Positions 21,499 through 31,811 of a stretch of DNA of 64,000 nt are shown piece by piece. Numbering within the stretch: position 1 is the stretch's first letter; each line of letters begins with the position of its first letter. A program made the position numbers and the translations under genes. Source of the stretch: Blastobasis lacticolella (lineage: Eukaryota > Arthropoda > Insecta > Lepidoptera > Blastobasidae); NCBI GenBank assembly GCA_905147135.1, contig LR990054.1, positions 18,575,001 through 18,639,000 of the forward strand. The letters run 5' to 3'. Below the pieces are notes generated by a model that was not told the origin of the DNA, searched no databases, and saw only the letters and a list, made by a program, of their open reading frames with translations.

Positions 21499-22154
21499 TT
21501 TTATCGTCGCGTTGATTCTCGACCAACGTCCAGGTTTTTACCATCGTGTTGACTCACGGCCAACCCCCAGGTTTTACTTTGAAGCACTCGATGCATAAAT
21601 TACACGTATCACATTAAGCGAAAATCGCGTAAAATAGAAACTTACTTAGTTTTAATCGGAATCTAAAGTATCTAAAAACCTCGATCATCACCAGCTTGAG
21701 AAAACTAGATTATTGCATATTGCCTTTGTGATGATTCACGACCAACCCCCAGGCGGTGTATGCGTAGTTATTTGATATCGTCGTGTTGATTCTCGACCAA
21801 CCTCCAGATGAAATTTTTATTATATTCATTTTTTATTGTATATACATTAAAGCTAAATCACCGTCGTGTTGACTCACGGCCAACCCCCCGGTTTTGTATT
21901 AATACACTCAATGCATAAATTATAAAAGTAACTACATTCGGCGAAAATATTGTAGGTACTTACATGAATTTTTATCGGAATCTGAAGTGGAATCCGAGAA
22001 TATCGCCACTTTGTGACATCGTAGGTTCTTTGCTTTTTCTTTTAAAATACCGAATCTTGTTTTCGGCGCTGCGTTTCTACTTTTGAAATAAAATTTTAAC
22101 AATTTGTTGTGCACCACGTGTGCACGATGTGCTCGCTACCTCGCACGAAAAAGG

Positions 22155-22236
22155 AATGACGTAAAAATGGCGGCTGGCTGTATCGATACGTAGGATCGAC
22201 AAAAAATAAAAATGATCGATTGAAAACAAATCGATT
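22155..22236. repeat. 82-bp inverted repeat, right copy
   Basis: Exact reverse complement of 17219-17300. The companion block at 22281-22330 is the reverse complement of about 17424-17472 but lies on the outer side, so the block order is not the mirror image expected of terminal inverted repeats. Confidence 0.8.
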
Positions 22237-22384
22237 TTACTTTAAATAAACGTGCGAAGCTACCTTGTAGGCTAAAGGGACTACGTTGTGAATTATCTTA
22301 TATCTGAAGAATGAAGCGACGAAATATAATTACAAAAATATAAAGAAATATCATGAGAATTTATCTATTATTTATTATATACTA

Positions 22385-22416
22385 TATATTTACCTCTGCG
22401 AAGCTGGGCGGATAGC
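22385..22416 (+). mobile_element. Possible Helitron-like 3' end
   Basis: CTCTGCGAAGCTGGGCGGAT followed by AGCTAAT resembles the 3' ends of lepidopteran Helitrons (GC hairpin then CTRRT). It stands directly beside the pol stop codon. No matching 5' TC terminus was found, so the assignment is weak. Confidence 0.25.
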
Positions 22417-22424
22417 TAATAAGT

Positions 22425-23370
22425 TTACTCGATGTCCCAGTCATCAATCCTTATCCAGGGTTTCAGCATTTCAGCGGCAGCTACTCCCGTATACTTTTTG
22501 GCAGTCCTTTCAGCCCCGTCGATATCAGTAACTTCGTATCTGTCATTTCCAATGACTTTTTTTACACGAAATGGACCTTTGTATACAGGTAAAAGTTTTC
22601 TGCTGTGACCGTCGTTACTTTGACTTTGAATTTTAATCAAGACCAAGTCTCCCTCGGAATAAATTCTCGCCTTAGATCGAGATTTATCAAACCTTTGTTT
22701 TTGGACTTCAGCGTTGGACTTAGTATTATCGTCTACACTCTCACGCAACTTTGTCACGTCAACGATGTCGTAACATTATTTCTGGTGCCAGCCCGTCACT
22801 ATCCGTACGTAACCTGTAACCTAGAAAGACTTCACTTGGGACTGCCTTCGTAGTTTTATGTACCGTGCTATTGAGACCTTGCTGTAACACTTTTATATAC
22901 TGGTCCCACCTGTCACCTGTCGCATTTGCCCCGAGAGATCTTAACGCTTCTAAAATCGTTTTATTAAATCGTTCGGCTTGTCCATTGGATCGAGGCATAC
23001 CCGTTGCGACCACATGCAATCGTATATTTTTATTCAAACAATACTGGTTAAATTCGTGAGAAGTAAAGCAAGATCCCGCGTCAGATATAATGCGCCCTGG
23101 GTTCCCAAACGTTTTTGAAATACCTTCGAGTTCTTTTATGACACCCGATGCCTTAGTATTTCGAACAGCCGAAATAATAACGAATTTTGTAAAGGCGTCA
23201 ACCACGACCAGTATATACTTATTCTTGCCTTTACTTTCCACAAACGGACCCAAATGGTCTATGTGCAGCGTATGAAAAGGTCGTGCAAATTTTGGCAACG
23301 GGTACAAGCCACCTTCCTTTGGACCTCCTTTATTTTTAAAATATATACAATTTAAACAATTCTTAATCTA
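22425..23370 (-). CDS. Ty3/gypsy integrase portion of pol
   Basis: Continues the pol frame after an in-frame TAG at 23368-23370. Upstream, the HHCC finger is split by that stop: the two His are in the preceding part and CLNC follows it. The integrase core reads FHTLHIDHLGPF (first Asp), GRIISDAGSCFTSHEF (second Asp) and PRSNGQAERFNKTI (Glu), the DDE triad. Near 22765 a one-base shift moves the frame. The last 110 residues contain the GPY/F module (PVYKGPFRVKKVIG, RYEVTD) and end at TAA 22425-22427. No chromodomain is seen. With one nonsense and one frameshift the copy is inactive. The integrase inserts the cDNA copy into host DNA. Confidence 0.85.
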
Positions 23371-25857
23371 TTTCTTTACAGTATGACGCAACCGGGCAAA
23401 CCAATACAAATAACATATTCGTTCTACAGTTTTGTCGACAGAAAAATGACCTAGGTCGTCGTGGTTGGATTTAATAATTTGCCAAATGCATTTTTTTGGG
23501 ACTACCCACCGACGACCTTGAGTCGTTCTCCTGTAGACTTTGCCGCCTAAAAGTTCATAATGTTTAAATATTTCCTTATTCTCATCGGCCTGTCCCGATT
23601 CTAAAACCGATTTTATACGTCGTAACTCGGGATCTCGTATTTGGACAGATAGTAGCCAATCTGCCTCTGTTATAGACATAATTATTTCGGACTCTGACTT
23701 TTCACCGGTTGGCACGGGGTTACGGCTTAAGGCGTCAACATGTTGCATGCGATTTCCTTCCCTGTGGGTAATTTCGAAAGAAAACTCTTGAGTCGACAGA
23801 ACCCAACGTGCGATCCGGGGAATTATATCCTTTTTCGTCAAAGCATATCTAACCGCATTACAATCGGTAACTATGTTAAAGGGTGCTCCTAGCAAATAGA
23901 GGCGGAATTTACGTAGCGAACAAACGATTGCTAACAGCTCCAATTCGAACGAGTGGTATTTCTTCTCGTCCTCAGACGTCTGCCTACTATAAAAGTGTAC
24001 TGGTTTTTCGCCATCTTGTGTTTTTTGCATGAGAATACCAGCGATACCCTCCCTACTCGCATCCGTATATAATATATTTTCTTTGTTGGGATCAAATATA
24101 GAAAGGACACTATCCGAAGTTAATTTCTCTTTTAAGATTCGAAATGCCCTGTCTTGATCATTTCCCCAGGCCCACTGAGTGTCCTTCTTCAGCAGTTTCG
24201 TAAGTGGCGCGGAATGCATGGCACAGTTTTTTATGAATTTCCGAAAATAACTTATCAGACCTAGAAACTGCCGAAGTTGGTGCACTGATATGGGCACGGG
24301 AAAACTCCTAACAGCTTCCAGTTTTGAATCGTTTGGCATCACACAATTAGGTTTTATTTTATACCCCAAAAACTCAATTTCAGTTTTAAAAAAGTGACAT
24401 TTCTTTAAATTTATCGTCAATCCATTGTCACGAAAAACCTTTAATACACGTTCTAATAATTGAAAATTTTCCTCGACAGTATTAGTTACTAGATAAACAT
24501 CGTCTAGGTAAACGATAACGTTCTCAAATCTTAAGTTTCCTAGAACTTTGTTCATCATCTGTTGAAAACATGATGGTGCGTTTGCCAAACCGAACGGAAG
24601 TCTTAGAAACTCGTAATGACCGTCCTCCGTTATGAAAGCTGTCTTTTCGACAGATTGAGGATGCATCATAATTTGGTAGTAACCGCTCTTGAGGTCTAGG
24701 CTGGTAAAGCACTTATGCCCTTGAAGCCTATCAACTAGATCCTCAATACGAGGCATAGGGTATTTGTCCTTTACAGTTACCTTGTTCAACCCGCGATAAT
24801 CAATACAGAGCCTTTTATCCCCGGTCTTCTTATTTACAAGTAATGCCGGACTGGCATAAGGCGATTTACTTTCGCGAATGATGTTGCTTTCCAGTAATTC
24901 GTCCACCATTTCGCGAATGATTTTCCTATCACTGTGTGAGGATCGAAAGGGTCTGTATTGAATAGGGCGCGCATTAGTTACGTTTATTTCCATTCGGTAA
25001 TTAGTGACTTTACCTAACTCTTTAATATTCGACGCAACACAATCACTGTACGACCTAAACAGCTGCATTAATTCATTTTGATGAGTATCCGCATCCAATT
25101 GTAATTCGCGTAAACTTTCACAAAACTCTGTAAATGACTCCGCATAGCCAAACCGCAATACGTTGCCTACCCGCGAATACACAATATTAGACATTTCCGT
25201 TACATTTCGTCCAATCAAAATTTCACAGTCCGCTAGGTCGTCGATTACATAAAAATCAACATCTTTCAAGATCACAGAATCAATTTTTAGGGTAACTGTA
25301 ACCTTGTCAGAGACAGTTTTCGAATTATTTTTTGAAAAGCCTTGTAACACTACAGGCACTGGAAGCAGTACGTTGTTTAAACAATATTTATTCACCAACG
25401 CATCGGAAATTAATGAACAACTGCTCCCAGTATCAATAAATGCTACATGCTCGAAATTATTTATGTGTACCCGCTTTAAAAATTTGTTTCTGGGATTAGG
25501 TCCGGACACGAATTTAGTCTCTTGTTTTTCGGGCTTAGCCGCAACAGCTGAATTTTTCTTATGATAACATGCTGATTCTAAGTGGCCCCGTTTACCGCAA
25601 TAGTCGCACTTAGAATCGCATTGACTTCGCCTGCGATTACCGCCACACGTATAACATTTAACCTGTTTACGACTCTGTGGTTGACTTGCATCGGATGCAT
25701 TACTAGAAATAACCGGATGTTTTACAGGGGTTGCCGTACTCCCCGAAGAAGTACTCGAAAGATTATTAGCCGCGTGATTATAATTTGTCACGGATTTCGC
25801 TTGGATGTAGTCACGGGTATTTGAATTAGTTTGTTTAATGGATTTTGACTTAAACAC
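23371..25857 (-). CDS. Ty3/gypsy pol: zinc knuckle, protease, reverse transcriptase, RNase H
   Basis: An 829-residue frame. Residues 84-97 form a CCHC knuckle (CDYCGKRGHLESAC). The aspartic protease has IDTGSSCSLIS at 141-151. The reverse transcriptase runs from about 300 (ARPIQYRPFRSSHS) through LPFGLANAPSCFQQMM to IVYLDDVYLV near 450. The connection includes LRQFLGLISYFRKF. RNase H starts at ILYTDASREGIAGIL near 595. Residues about 790-829 carry the first half of the integrase HHCC finger. The N-terminus is cut: upstream at about 25866 the sequence changes to a plus-strand LINE, and the missing gag portion resumes at 29309. Clade within Ty3/gypsy is not determined. Confidence 0.9.
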
Positions 25858-25865
25858 ACGACCGT

Positions 25866-28078
25866 GAAGAAAACTGAGTGCCCATGCATTTATCGTTTGT
25901 GACGTAAATATAGTTAAGTTAAAGCCACCAAAAGTTAGACAACTTTGTAGGTCTATTCGTAATATGAAACATGATCAATTTATGCTGGATTTAGCTTCCA
26001 TGGACTGGCAACAAGTACAAACATTAGCTGACGTAGATTCCATGGTTTATATGTTTAATGAGATGATTACGTTTGTCTTTGACTTGCACGCGCCTATGAG
26101 ACTGATAACGATAAAGGATCAAAACCATCCCTGGGTTACATACAATGTCGAGCAAATGATGAGGGTGCGAGACCAGGCCTACATCAGAGCGCGGAAAACA
26201 GGTGTTGAGTCACATAAATTGTTTTATAAGGCGCTAAAAGGTGAGGTCAGCAAAGCATTATATAGGGAAAAGAAAGCATACTTTGACCAATTCGTAAATA
26301 ATAACACAAATAACTCGAAGCTACTATGGACCCATATAAAAAAAAACGCAACAATAAGGAGCCAGCCTGTGGTGCCCACCCATCTGACTTCTGATCCCGA
26401 CCTAATAAACGCCCACTTTCTTAAAGTTCCTGGCAACAGTGATGTTGCTGTTTCAACCCTCAACTACTTTGAGCACCGTCGCGCCGTATCAAACGTGATG
26501 GACTTAGGGGGGGTTGGGGAAGCAGCAGTTTTGAAAGCGGTACGTTCCATCAGAACCAATGCGACCGGCGTCGATGGTATCTCGTTGGATATGCTGCTTC
26601 TAACGTTACCTGTAACCTTGCCAGTCATTACCGCCATAATTAACAGGTCTATTGAAACTAGTACGTTCCCTAGCTTGTGGCAGAAAGCTATAGTTAAGCC
26701 CATCCCGAAGAAAACAAACGCTATGGATTTGAAGGATTTGCGTCCCATCAGTATTCTTCCATGCCCGTCAAAGATTCTGGAACGCGTTGTCGATGATCAA
26801 CTGACAGCGTTTGTGGAAGGTAATAAGCTACTGCCGGACATGCAGTCAGGTTTTCGTAAAAATCACAGCACAGTCACGGCTATGATGCAGGTTACAGATG
26901 ACATTTTAACTGCACAGGATAGGGGGGAGGGTACAATACTGGTGCTCTTGGACTTCTCTCGCGCGTTTGATTGCATAAGCATCCCACTTTTACTGTCTAA
27001 ACTTCGTTACTATGGTTTTGGTGCATCTACGATCAAATGGTTTGATAGCTACTTTAGTAGGAGATCCCAATTCGTGGAAATACGAAAAGATGACGGGTCC
27101 ATTGTGGCTTCGAGGTCCTGTGACGTCACACGAGGAATTCCCCAGGGCTCAATCCTGGGCCCTAAATTATTCTCAATTTACAGCGCTGATGTGACTAGTC
27201 AAATCCGGCATTGTCTTTATCATATCTACGCGGATGACATTCAAGTGTATGTGCACTGTAAGCCGGCTGATATGCCTGCAGCAGTCAACAATTTAACTGA
27301 AGATCTACATCGAATAGCGCGATGGTCAGAAAGCAATGCCCTGTCTCTGAATAGCTCGAAGACTAAATATATGATATTGGGTTCATCTAGTCAGACCCAA
27401 AAAATGTCGGATCGGGGAGTGCTAATTTCGATCGATAACGAGTTAATTGAGCGTGTGAGGGTGGCCCGAAACCTCGGACTACAGATGGATGAAGAGCTAA
27501 GGTTCGAGAACCACGTTTCAAATACAGTAAAGAATTGTTTTTATAGGTTGAAAGTTCTATATAAGATTAGAAATTACCTTAATGTTAAAAATCGAATTGC
27601 ACTCTGTGATTCCTTGGTGCTATCTAAGTTAAATTTTATGGATAATGTGTATGGGCCACGGCTGCTGGTCCGAACGCAGAAGGTTATACAACGAGTACAA
27701 AACGCTTGCGCACGCTATTGTTTTCAAATTCCGCCTCGCACACACGTTACACCTTACATAAATAGTGCCCGGATACTTAAGATGGGATTGCGCAGACAAT
27801 TGCACTATGCTACAGCAATATTCGGTATAGTCAAGTCCGGTAAACCTTCTTACTTATTCAATAAGCTAACATGGACTCGCGATATCTCAATCGTAAATAC
27901 GCGCTCTAGAGACTACTCACTGCATCTGCCACGGCACAAGTCTAATTCCTTTCGGTCCAGCTTCAAATTTGCTTCATCAAAATGCTGGAACGACTTGCCA
28001 CCTCCGCTGCGTTGTCTGAAAACAATATCAAATTTTAAACTAAAATTAAAAGCTTACCTATTAACGTATAAGCACTAA
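25866..28078 (+). CDS. 5'-truncated LINE ORF2 inserted in the gypsy element
   Basis: The frame opens after a TGA at 25865-25867. It begins with the last part of an APE endonuclease (LSAHAFIVCDVNI, the SDH-like catalytic end with Ala in place of the usual Asp), 32 codons upstream of the first ATG (25964). An intact reverse transcriptase follows: LRPISILPCPSKILERVV, LVLLDFSRAFDCIS (motif A), GIPQGSILGPKLFSIY (motif B) and HIYADDIQVYVHC (motif C), with the thumb ending at a TAA at 28076-28078. The RT half has no internal stop. It is a 5'-truncated jockey/CR1-group copy, antisense to and between the gypsy gag and pol. Confidence 0.85.
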
Positions 28079-29049
28079 AATATGTAGCTATGAGTATGCG
28101 GTTGCCTGGAAATGCTGCTAGGCAATGTTGCCTAGCAGCATTTCCTGGTCATAACTGGTCGGGGTATATGCCTATTGTATCGGTATGTTTGTTGGGCATA
28201 TTTACCAAATGTACAAATGTACACATTATGTAATAAGGAATTATCGATGGCAGGGTTTTATGTCGCGTTGTGGCACCTACTCATCAGGGCCGTTAAAAGG
28301 AGCCCCATCTTCGTGGAGTGTCATCCAAGTTGTATGGGTTTTTGACTTCATTGAAAGCCGGGAGGCAGGTAAAGTGGCTAGACTTGTGGTTTTGCAGGAT
28401 TTGACTCGAGCACATTGCACACATATAAACACTGCAGGTTAATAAAAAGCTAGTAAATAAAAAATAGATTTACCTCGCTTAGTTCAAACATGTGGTGGCG
28501 GTGGTACTTTGGCGAGGAACGATCTTGAATGATGATTTGGACGAGGTGGGTAAGTACGCGCACTAACACAAAGTTATCACAACCGGGGTGCCTGCGCAAG
28601 CACGTGCACAAGGGAAAAAAAACACTTTTTGTTGTGGTTTTTTGCGTATTTCTCCATCCATGGGCTTGCATTTGGATTTGAAATGATAATGGTAGCAATT
28701 TTCGCCTGTACAGTTCAAATTTTGTTTGCCTAGTAGGTAGATATTCGATAGGTACGGTACGACCAGTGTGTTGCAAAGACACACGCGTTGCGCGCGCGAC
28801 GCTAGTTTCTAGACTGGCCGCCCGGCCCTACCCCCTCCCAAGGGTATAGTTTAGATTCACACAGCCAGTGTCACTACACAAAATACAAATCAAATTAGTT
28901 TATTTTATTTACGTAATACGTTTTATATCTGTATATATATATATGGCGACATTTGGTTTTTTGACTATTTTATTTATGTTTATTCTATAATAGTAATATG
29001 ATTTATAAACTCATTTTATTGTTTGGATAGTAGGTATTTATTTATTTGA
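28079..29049. other. Non-coding interval after the LINE stop; exon-like patch
   Basis: It may be the LINE 3' UTR plus other insertions. It contains the palindrome at 28108-28145. On the minus strand at about 28489-28560 a short segment (IIIQDRSSPKYHRHHMFELSE) ends at a GTAAAT donor-like site, which might be an exon relic. The rest has no recognisable content; 28780-28850 is a small GC-rich patch. Confidence 0.3.
28108..28145. repeat. Perfect 18-bp inverted repeat with 2-nt loop
   Basis: GGAAATGCTGCTAGGCAA is followed after TG by its exact reverse complement, 30 bp downstream of the LINE stop codon. In RNA it would form a very stable hairpin. Confidence 0.9.
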
Positions 29050-29308
29050 AGTGGGTATTGCTTGCTTGACGGTGCAGTGTCGGTGGGATATTACGGGGCC
29101 CACTGAAAACCAGCGTTGTGGTTCGCGGCAAGCGGCCACAACATTATGCTGAGGAGGGTCCATTTACGCTGGATGCCCACGAAAAATGCCACTGGGAACC
29201 CTATAATTGTCTCCGTGTTTTATGTACTATTTTTTTTTGTGTTATATGTAAATTATTATGTCGTGGCGTCCTTTGTAATAAATATTTTCTTTCTTTCTTT
29301 CTTTCTTT
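29050..29308 (+). mobile_element. 3' end of a non-LTR element with (CTTT)n tail
   Basis: The plus strand carries a 3' UTR-like segment (GCTGGATGCCCACGAAAAATG and following), an AATAAA signal and a tail of CTTT repeats ending at about 29308, where gypsy gag resumes. It may be the end of the LINE whose ORF2 stops at 28078, or a separate insertion. Confidence 0.5.
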
Positions 29309-29941
29309 AAAACTAGCTAAACTGTCGCAGGTTACAAAATTACTGGCTTCTATTGACGCACCAATGCCGCAGTCACCTATATTCCCGACAATAATTGATA
29401 TAATATCCTGTTCCGTGAAATTCAATGATAGGCGGTCTATTTTACATTTTTGGTCGAAATAAAATTCGTATAAGGATTGGTTTTCGATCGGTTTATTATC
29501 GACTACCTCTTTTAAAAGTTCGTACATATTGCGGCGAATTTGGAAACTACTCATTAATTTTCGTTTCCACTCTTTCCATTTCCATGATGGCCACGTATTA
29601 TCTGTACGTAGTAATGAATCGTACCAAACCCGCGCAGACCCCTTTAACTTATTAAGTCCCTGGTAACGCATCATTTCGTCAGACCATGAAAAAGTTTTAG
29701 CGTAAGATTGGACAATACTAAGCCACGCACTAATGTCATCTTTCAAAGGGTCAAATTCGGGAATTATATTATTCAAAGTAAATTGGTTGGATGTACTCAC
29801 AGTTCCGGCGTTTTTACAAGATACCTTTTTCAGCCGTTTAGGTACCGGCGATGGGGTCCTGCCGCTGCTTGTACTGCTCGAGCTGGAGCTCGAACTGGAA
29901 CTCGAACTAACTCGTCGTTTTTGGCGCTTCTTCTTACCCAT
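29309..29941 (-). CDS. Ty3/gypsy gag, C-terminus cut by insertion
   Basis: Starts at an ATG (29939-29941) 28 bp inside the 5' LTR boundary. The N-terminus is basic with a long serine run (KKKRQKRR, then about 13 Ser). The capsid-like part includes LKDDISAWLSIVQSYAKTF, MMRYQGLNKLKGSARVWYDS and NQSLYEFYFDQKCKIDRL, a typical retrotransposon gag fold. The coding sense is lost after about ATCDSLASF, where the (CTTT)n tail of the inserted plus-strand element begins. The remaining gag and the zinc knuckle are on the other side of the insertion (pol frame from 25857). Gag packages the element RNA. Confidence 0.8.
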
Positions 29942-29969
29942 ATTGTGAGCGTAGATGTGTCACTTCTGA

Positions 29970-30227
29970 TGATAACAAACTCAAACAATGTCCGGAAAAA
30001 TAATCAGCCCGACCGGCACATGCGAGCCTTTTTAAAAGGACCGCCCCTCCGTTCGATCCTCTTCGTGGCCTCTTCGGGTGACGTCGGCGCCAGTCGGCTT
30101 ACGGAGCTGGTTCCATCTAACTCTGCTAGGCGTCGCCCGTAGTCGATCCCATCAGGCTCGATGGATTGCGCTCAGAGCTGGTTCCATCAGGCGTCGTTAG
30201 ATGGCGCTACACGCCCGATTGCCAACA
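29970..30227 (-). repeat. LTR, 5' copy
   Basis: 258 bp, identical to 16420-16677 except for one base (T here, G there, at 30117/16567). On the minus strand it begins TGTTGGCAATCGGGCG and ends TTGTTATCA. The right flank TTAT matches the left flank of the other copy. Confidence 0.8.
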
Positions 30228-30474
30228 TTATTCAGTGCTAAATGCGAACCGCTTGGTGACTCTTATAAAACAACAAACTGTAAGTGTTGAAATCATTCAA
30301 TTCAACAATCAACAAGTTTATACTTCTTCAAATTGACTGAATTGATTTGCGAAGCTTCTTTTTGTGTTTTACTAAAAAGTTCTATAAATAACTTGCTTGG
30401 GTGACGCTTCAAATTAAATTCAAATTCCAACGACTTTTCGGGTGTAAATCTGAATAAGGAGCAATATTTCGCGC

Positions 30475-30565
30475 GGCGTGCCTGTGACTGAATAGCGTGT
30501 CTTGCAAGGCCCCGCCTTAGACACCGAAGTACCGAGTTCGAGACTGCCTGTCGTTTTTTTTTTTT
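30475..30565 (+). mobile_element. tRNA-like SINE head with T-rich run
   Basis: The sequence resembles a tRNA-derived promoter: an A-box-like GTGACTGAATAGCG and a B box GAGTTCGAGAC near 30533, with CAAGGCCCCGCCTTAGACAC between, followed by about 20 T. It is too diverged for a functional tRNA and may be a short SINE just upstream of the LINE ORF1. Confidence 0.4.
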
Positions 30566-30687
30566 TTTTTTTGTATATTGCTTTTGCTGCTGTGTGTTCT
30601 TTTTTTCGGAGTGGTATTGGGACTACATTTATAACAAATATTTTATATTTTTTTATTAACCCGCTTTCTACGCCAAACTAACACAGA

Positions 30688-31758
30688 ATGGCTTCTAAAA
30701 ATACTCTTACATGTGGGAAGTGTCTAACAGAGATTCATAACAAGAATAACCTAAAATGTTACATGTGCCTACTGACTTTTGATCTTTCTTGTGCTAATGT
30801 ATCTGAGCAGCGATTTCGAGTGATGGTTAAGGACCCAAAGAGTACATGGAAGTGTCAAATTTGTTGTAAACCTAAACGAATTACCAAGAAAACATCTATT
30901 AATGTCGATGATGAACACCAAGATGATGTAACTCTCGATTCTACACTGCGGTCTACAAGTAAATCTCCCAAAAATTCTGACTTACCTACACCTTGCTATG
31001 TAACTGAAGAAAGGTTGCGTGATATATTGCGACAAGAGATAACGTCGGTGCTCAAAACACAAATTAAAGATTTAGTGACGCAGGAACTACAAAACATAAA
31101 CCAACACATCTCAGAATTTCAGGAATCGCTCACCTTTTTCAATAGTTGTTACGAGGACCTCAAACAACAAGTTGAGGACAAATCAGCACGTATTCAAACG
31201 CTTGAAACTGATAATTTACAACTGAAAACGACTGTTAACGATCTGTCAAATAGATTAAGTCAACTTGAACAGTATTCTCGTGAAAGTAACATAGAAATAA
31301 ACGGCATCCCAGAACACAAGTCGGAAAACTTGGCAGTCACTGTTACTAAACTTGGAAATACCGTAAATCTTCCCCTAGCTGATGAGGATGTTCTACATAT
31401 CACCCGTGTGCCCAAAGTGGATAAAGAAAGTCGCCGCCCTCGTACAGTTATTGTGAAACTGCGTAGCACACGTCACCGCGACGCATTACTGGCGGCTACT
31501 GCTACCTATAATAGAAAAAATCCCAAAAATAAAATAAGTACTTCACACTTGGGATTTGATGGTCCTAGAACGCCCATATTCATAAATGAACATTTGACCC
31601 CTGCCAATAAATCTCTCCATGCTGCAGCCCGAATTAAAAGTAAAGAAATGGCATACAAATTTGTGTGGGTCAGAAATGGACGTATTTACGTCCGCAAAGA
31701 CGAATTCAGCCAAGCAATCTTAATTAAAAATGCAGAAAGCCTTAAACGCATAACATAA
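30688..31758 (+). CDS. LINE ORF1: PHD-type finger, coiled coil, RNA-binding domain
   Basis: An intact 356-residue protein with an ATG at 30688. Residues 8-57 have a PHD/RING-like Cys pattern (CGKCLTEIHNKNNLKCYMCLLTFDLSC and CQICC). Residues 110-210 are a long coiled coil ending LSQLEQYSRESNIEINGIPE. Residues 200-350 resemble the L1 ORF1-type (Transposase_22) RNA-binding region (RPRTVIVKLRSTRHRDAL, then YKFVWVRNGRIYVRKDE). ORF1 proteins of this class coat the element RNA and act as nucleic-acid chaperones. ORF2 begins 50 bp after the stop, in the same orientation. The gene looks undamaged. Confidence 0.85.
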   Translation: MASKNTLTCGKCLTEIHNKNNLKCYMCLLTFDLSCANVSEQRFRVMVKDPKSTWKCQICCKPKRITKKTSINVDDEHQDDVTLDSTLRSTSKSPKNSDLPTPCYVTEERLRDILRQEITSVLKTQIKDLVTQELQNINQHISEFQESLTFFNSCYEDLKQQVEDKSARIQTLETDNLQLKTTVNDLSNRLSQLEQYSRESNIEINGIPEHKSENLAVTVTKLGNTVNLPLADEDVLHITRVPKVDKESRRPRTVIVKLRSTRHRDALLAATATYNRKNPKNKISTSHLGFDGPRTPIFINEHLTPANKSLHAAARIKSKEMAYKFVWVRNGRIYVRKDEFSQAILIKNAESLKRIT

Positions 31759-31811
31759 GTATTCTTACACCATGCTTGTTATTTTTTTTCATGAGTTTAT
31801 CGTTATAAACG

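Larger units (their letters stand above)
16416..30231 (-). mobile_element. Ty3/gypsy LTR retrotransposon, interrupted (LTR to LTR)
   Basis: Two direct 258-bp repeats (16420-16677 and 29970-30227), both starting TG and ending CA, differ by one base in my comparison. The outer flanks are both TTAT (16416-16419 and 30228-30231), the 4-bp target duplication expected for this group. Reading minus: 5' LTR, a leader starting TCAGAAGTGACAC (a possible primer-binding site resembling the end of a tRNA-Leu), gag (29941-29309), a LINE insertion, pol (25857-22425), about 5.7 kb of other DNA, 3' LTR. The interior is far too long and mixed for one element. Either later insertions or recombination between two copies produced it. 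Confidence 0.6.

Noticed and set aside
21014..21598. Long ORFs on both strands over the 90-bp satellite
   Set aside because: The unit length is a multiple of three, so any stop-free frame repeats; the product is pure repeat without a start context.
22155..22330. Right terminal inverted repeat of a 5-kb DNA transposon
   Set aside because: The block order is not a mirror image of the left side and no transposase or target duplication was found.
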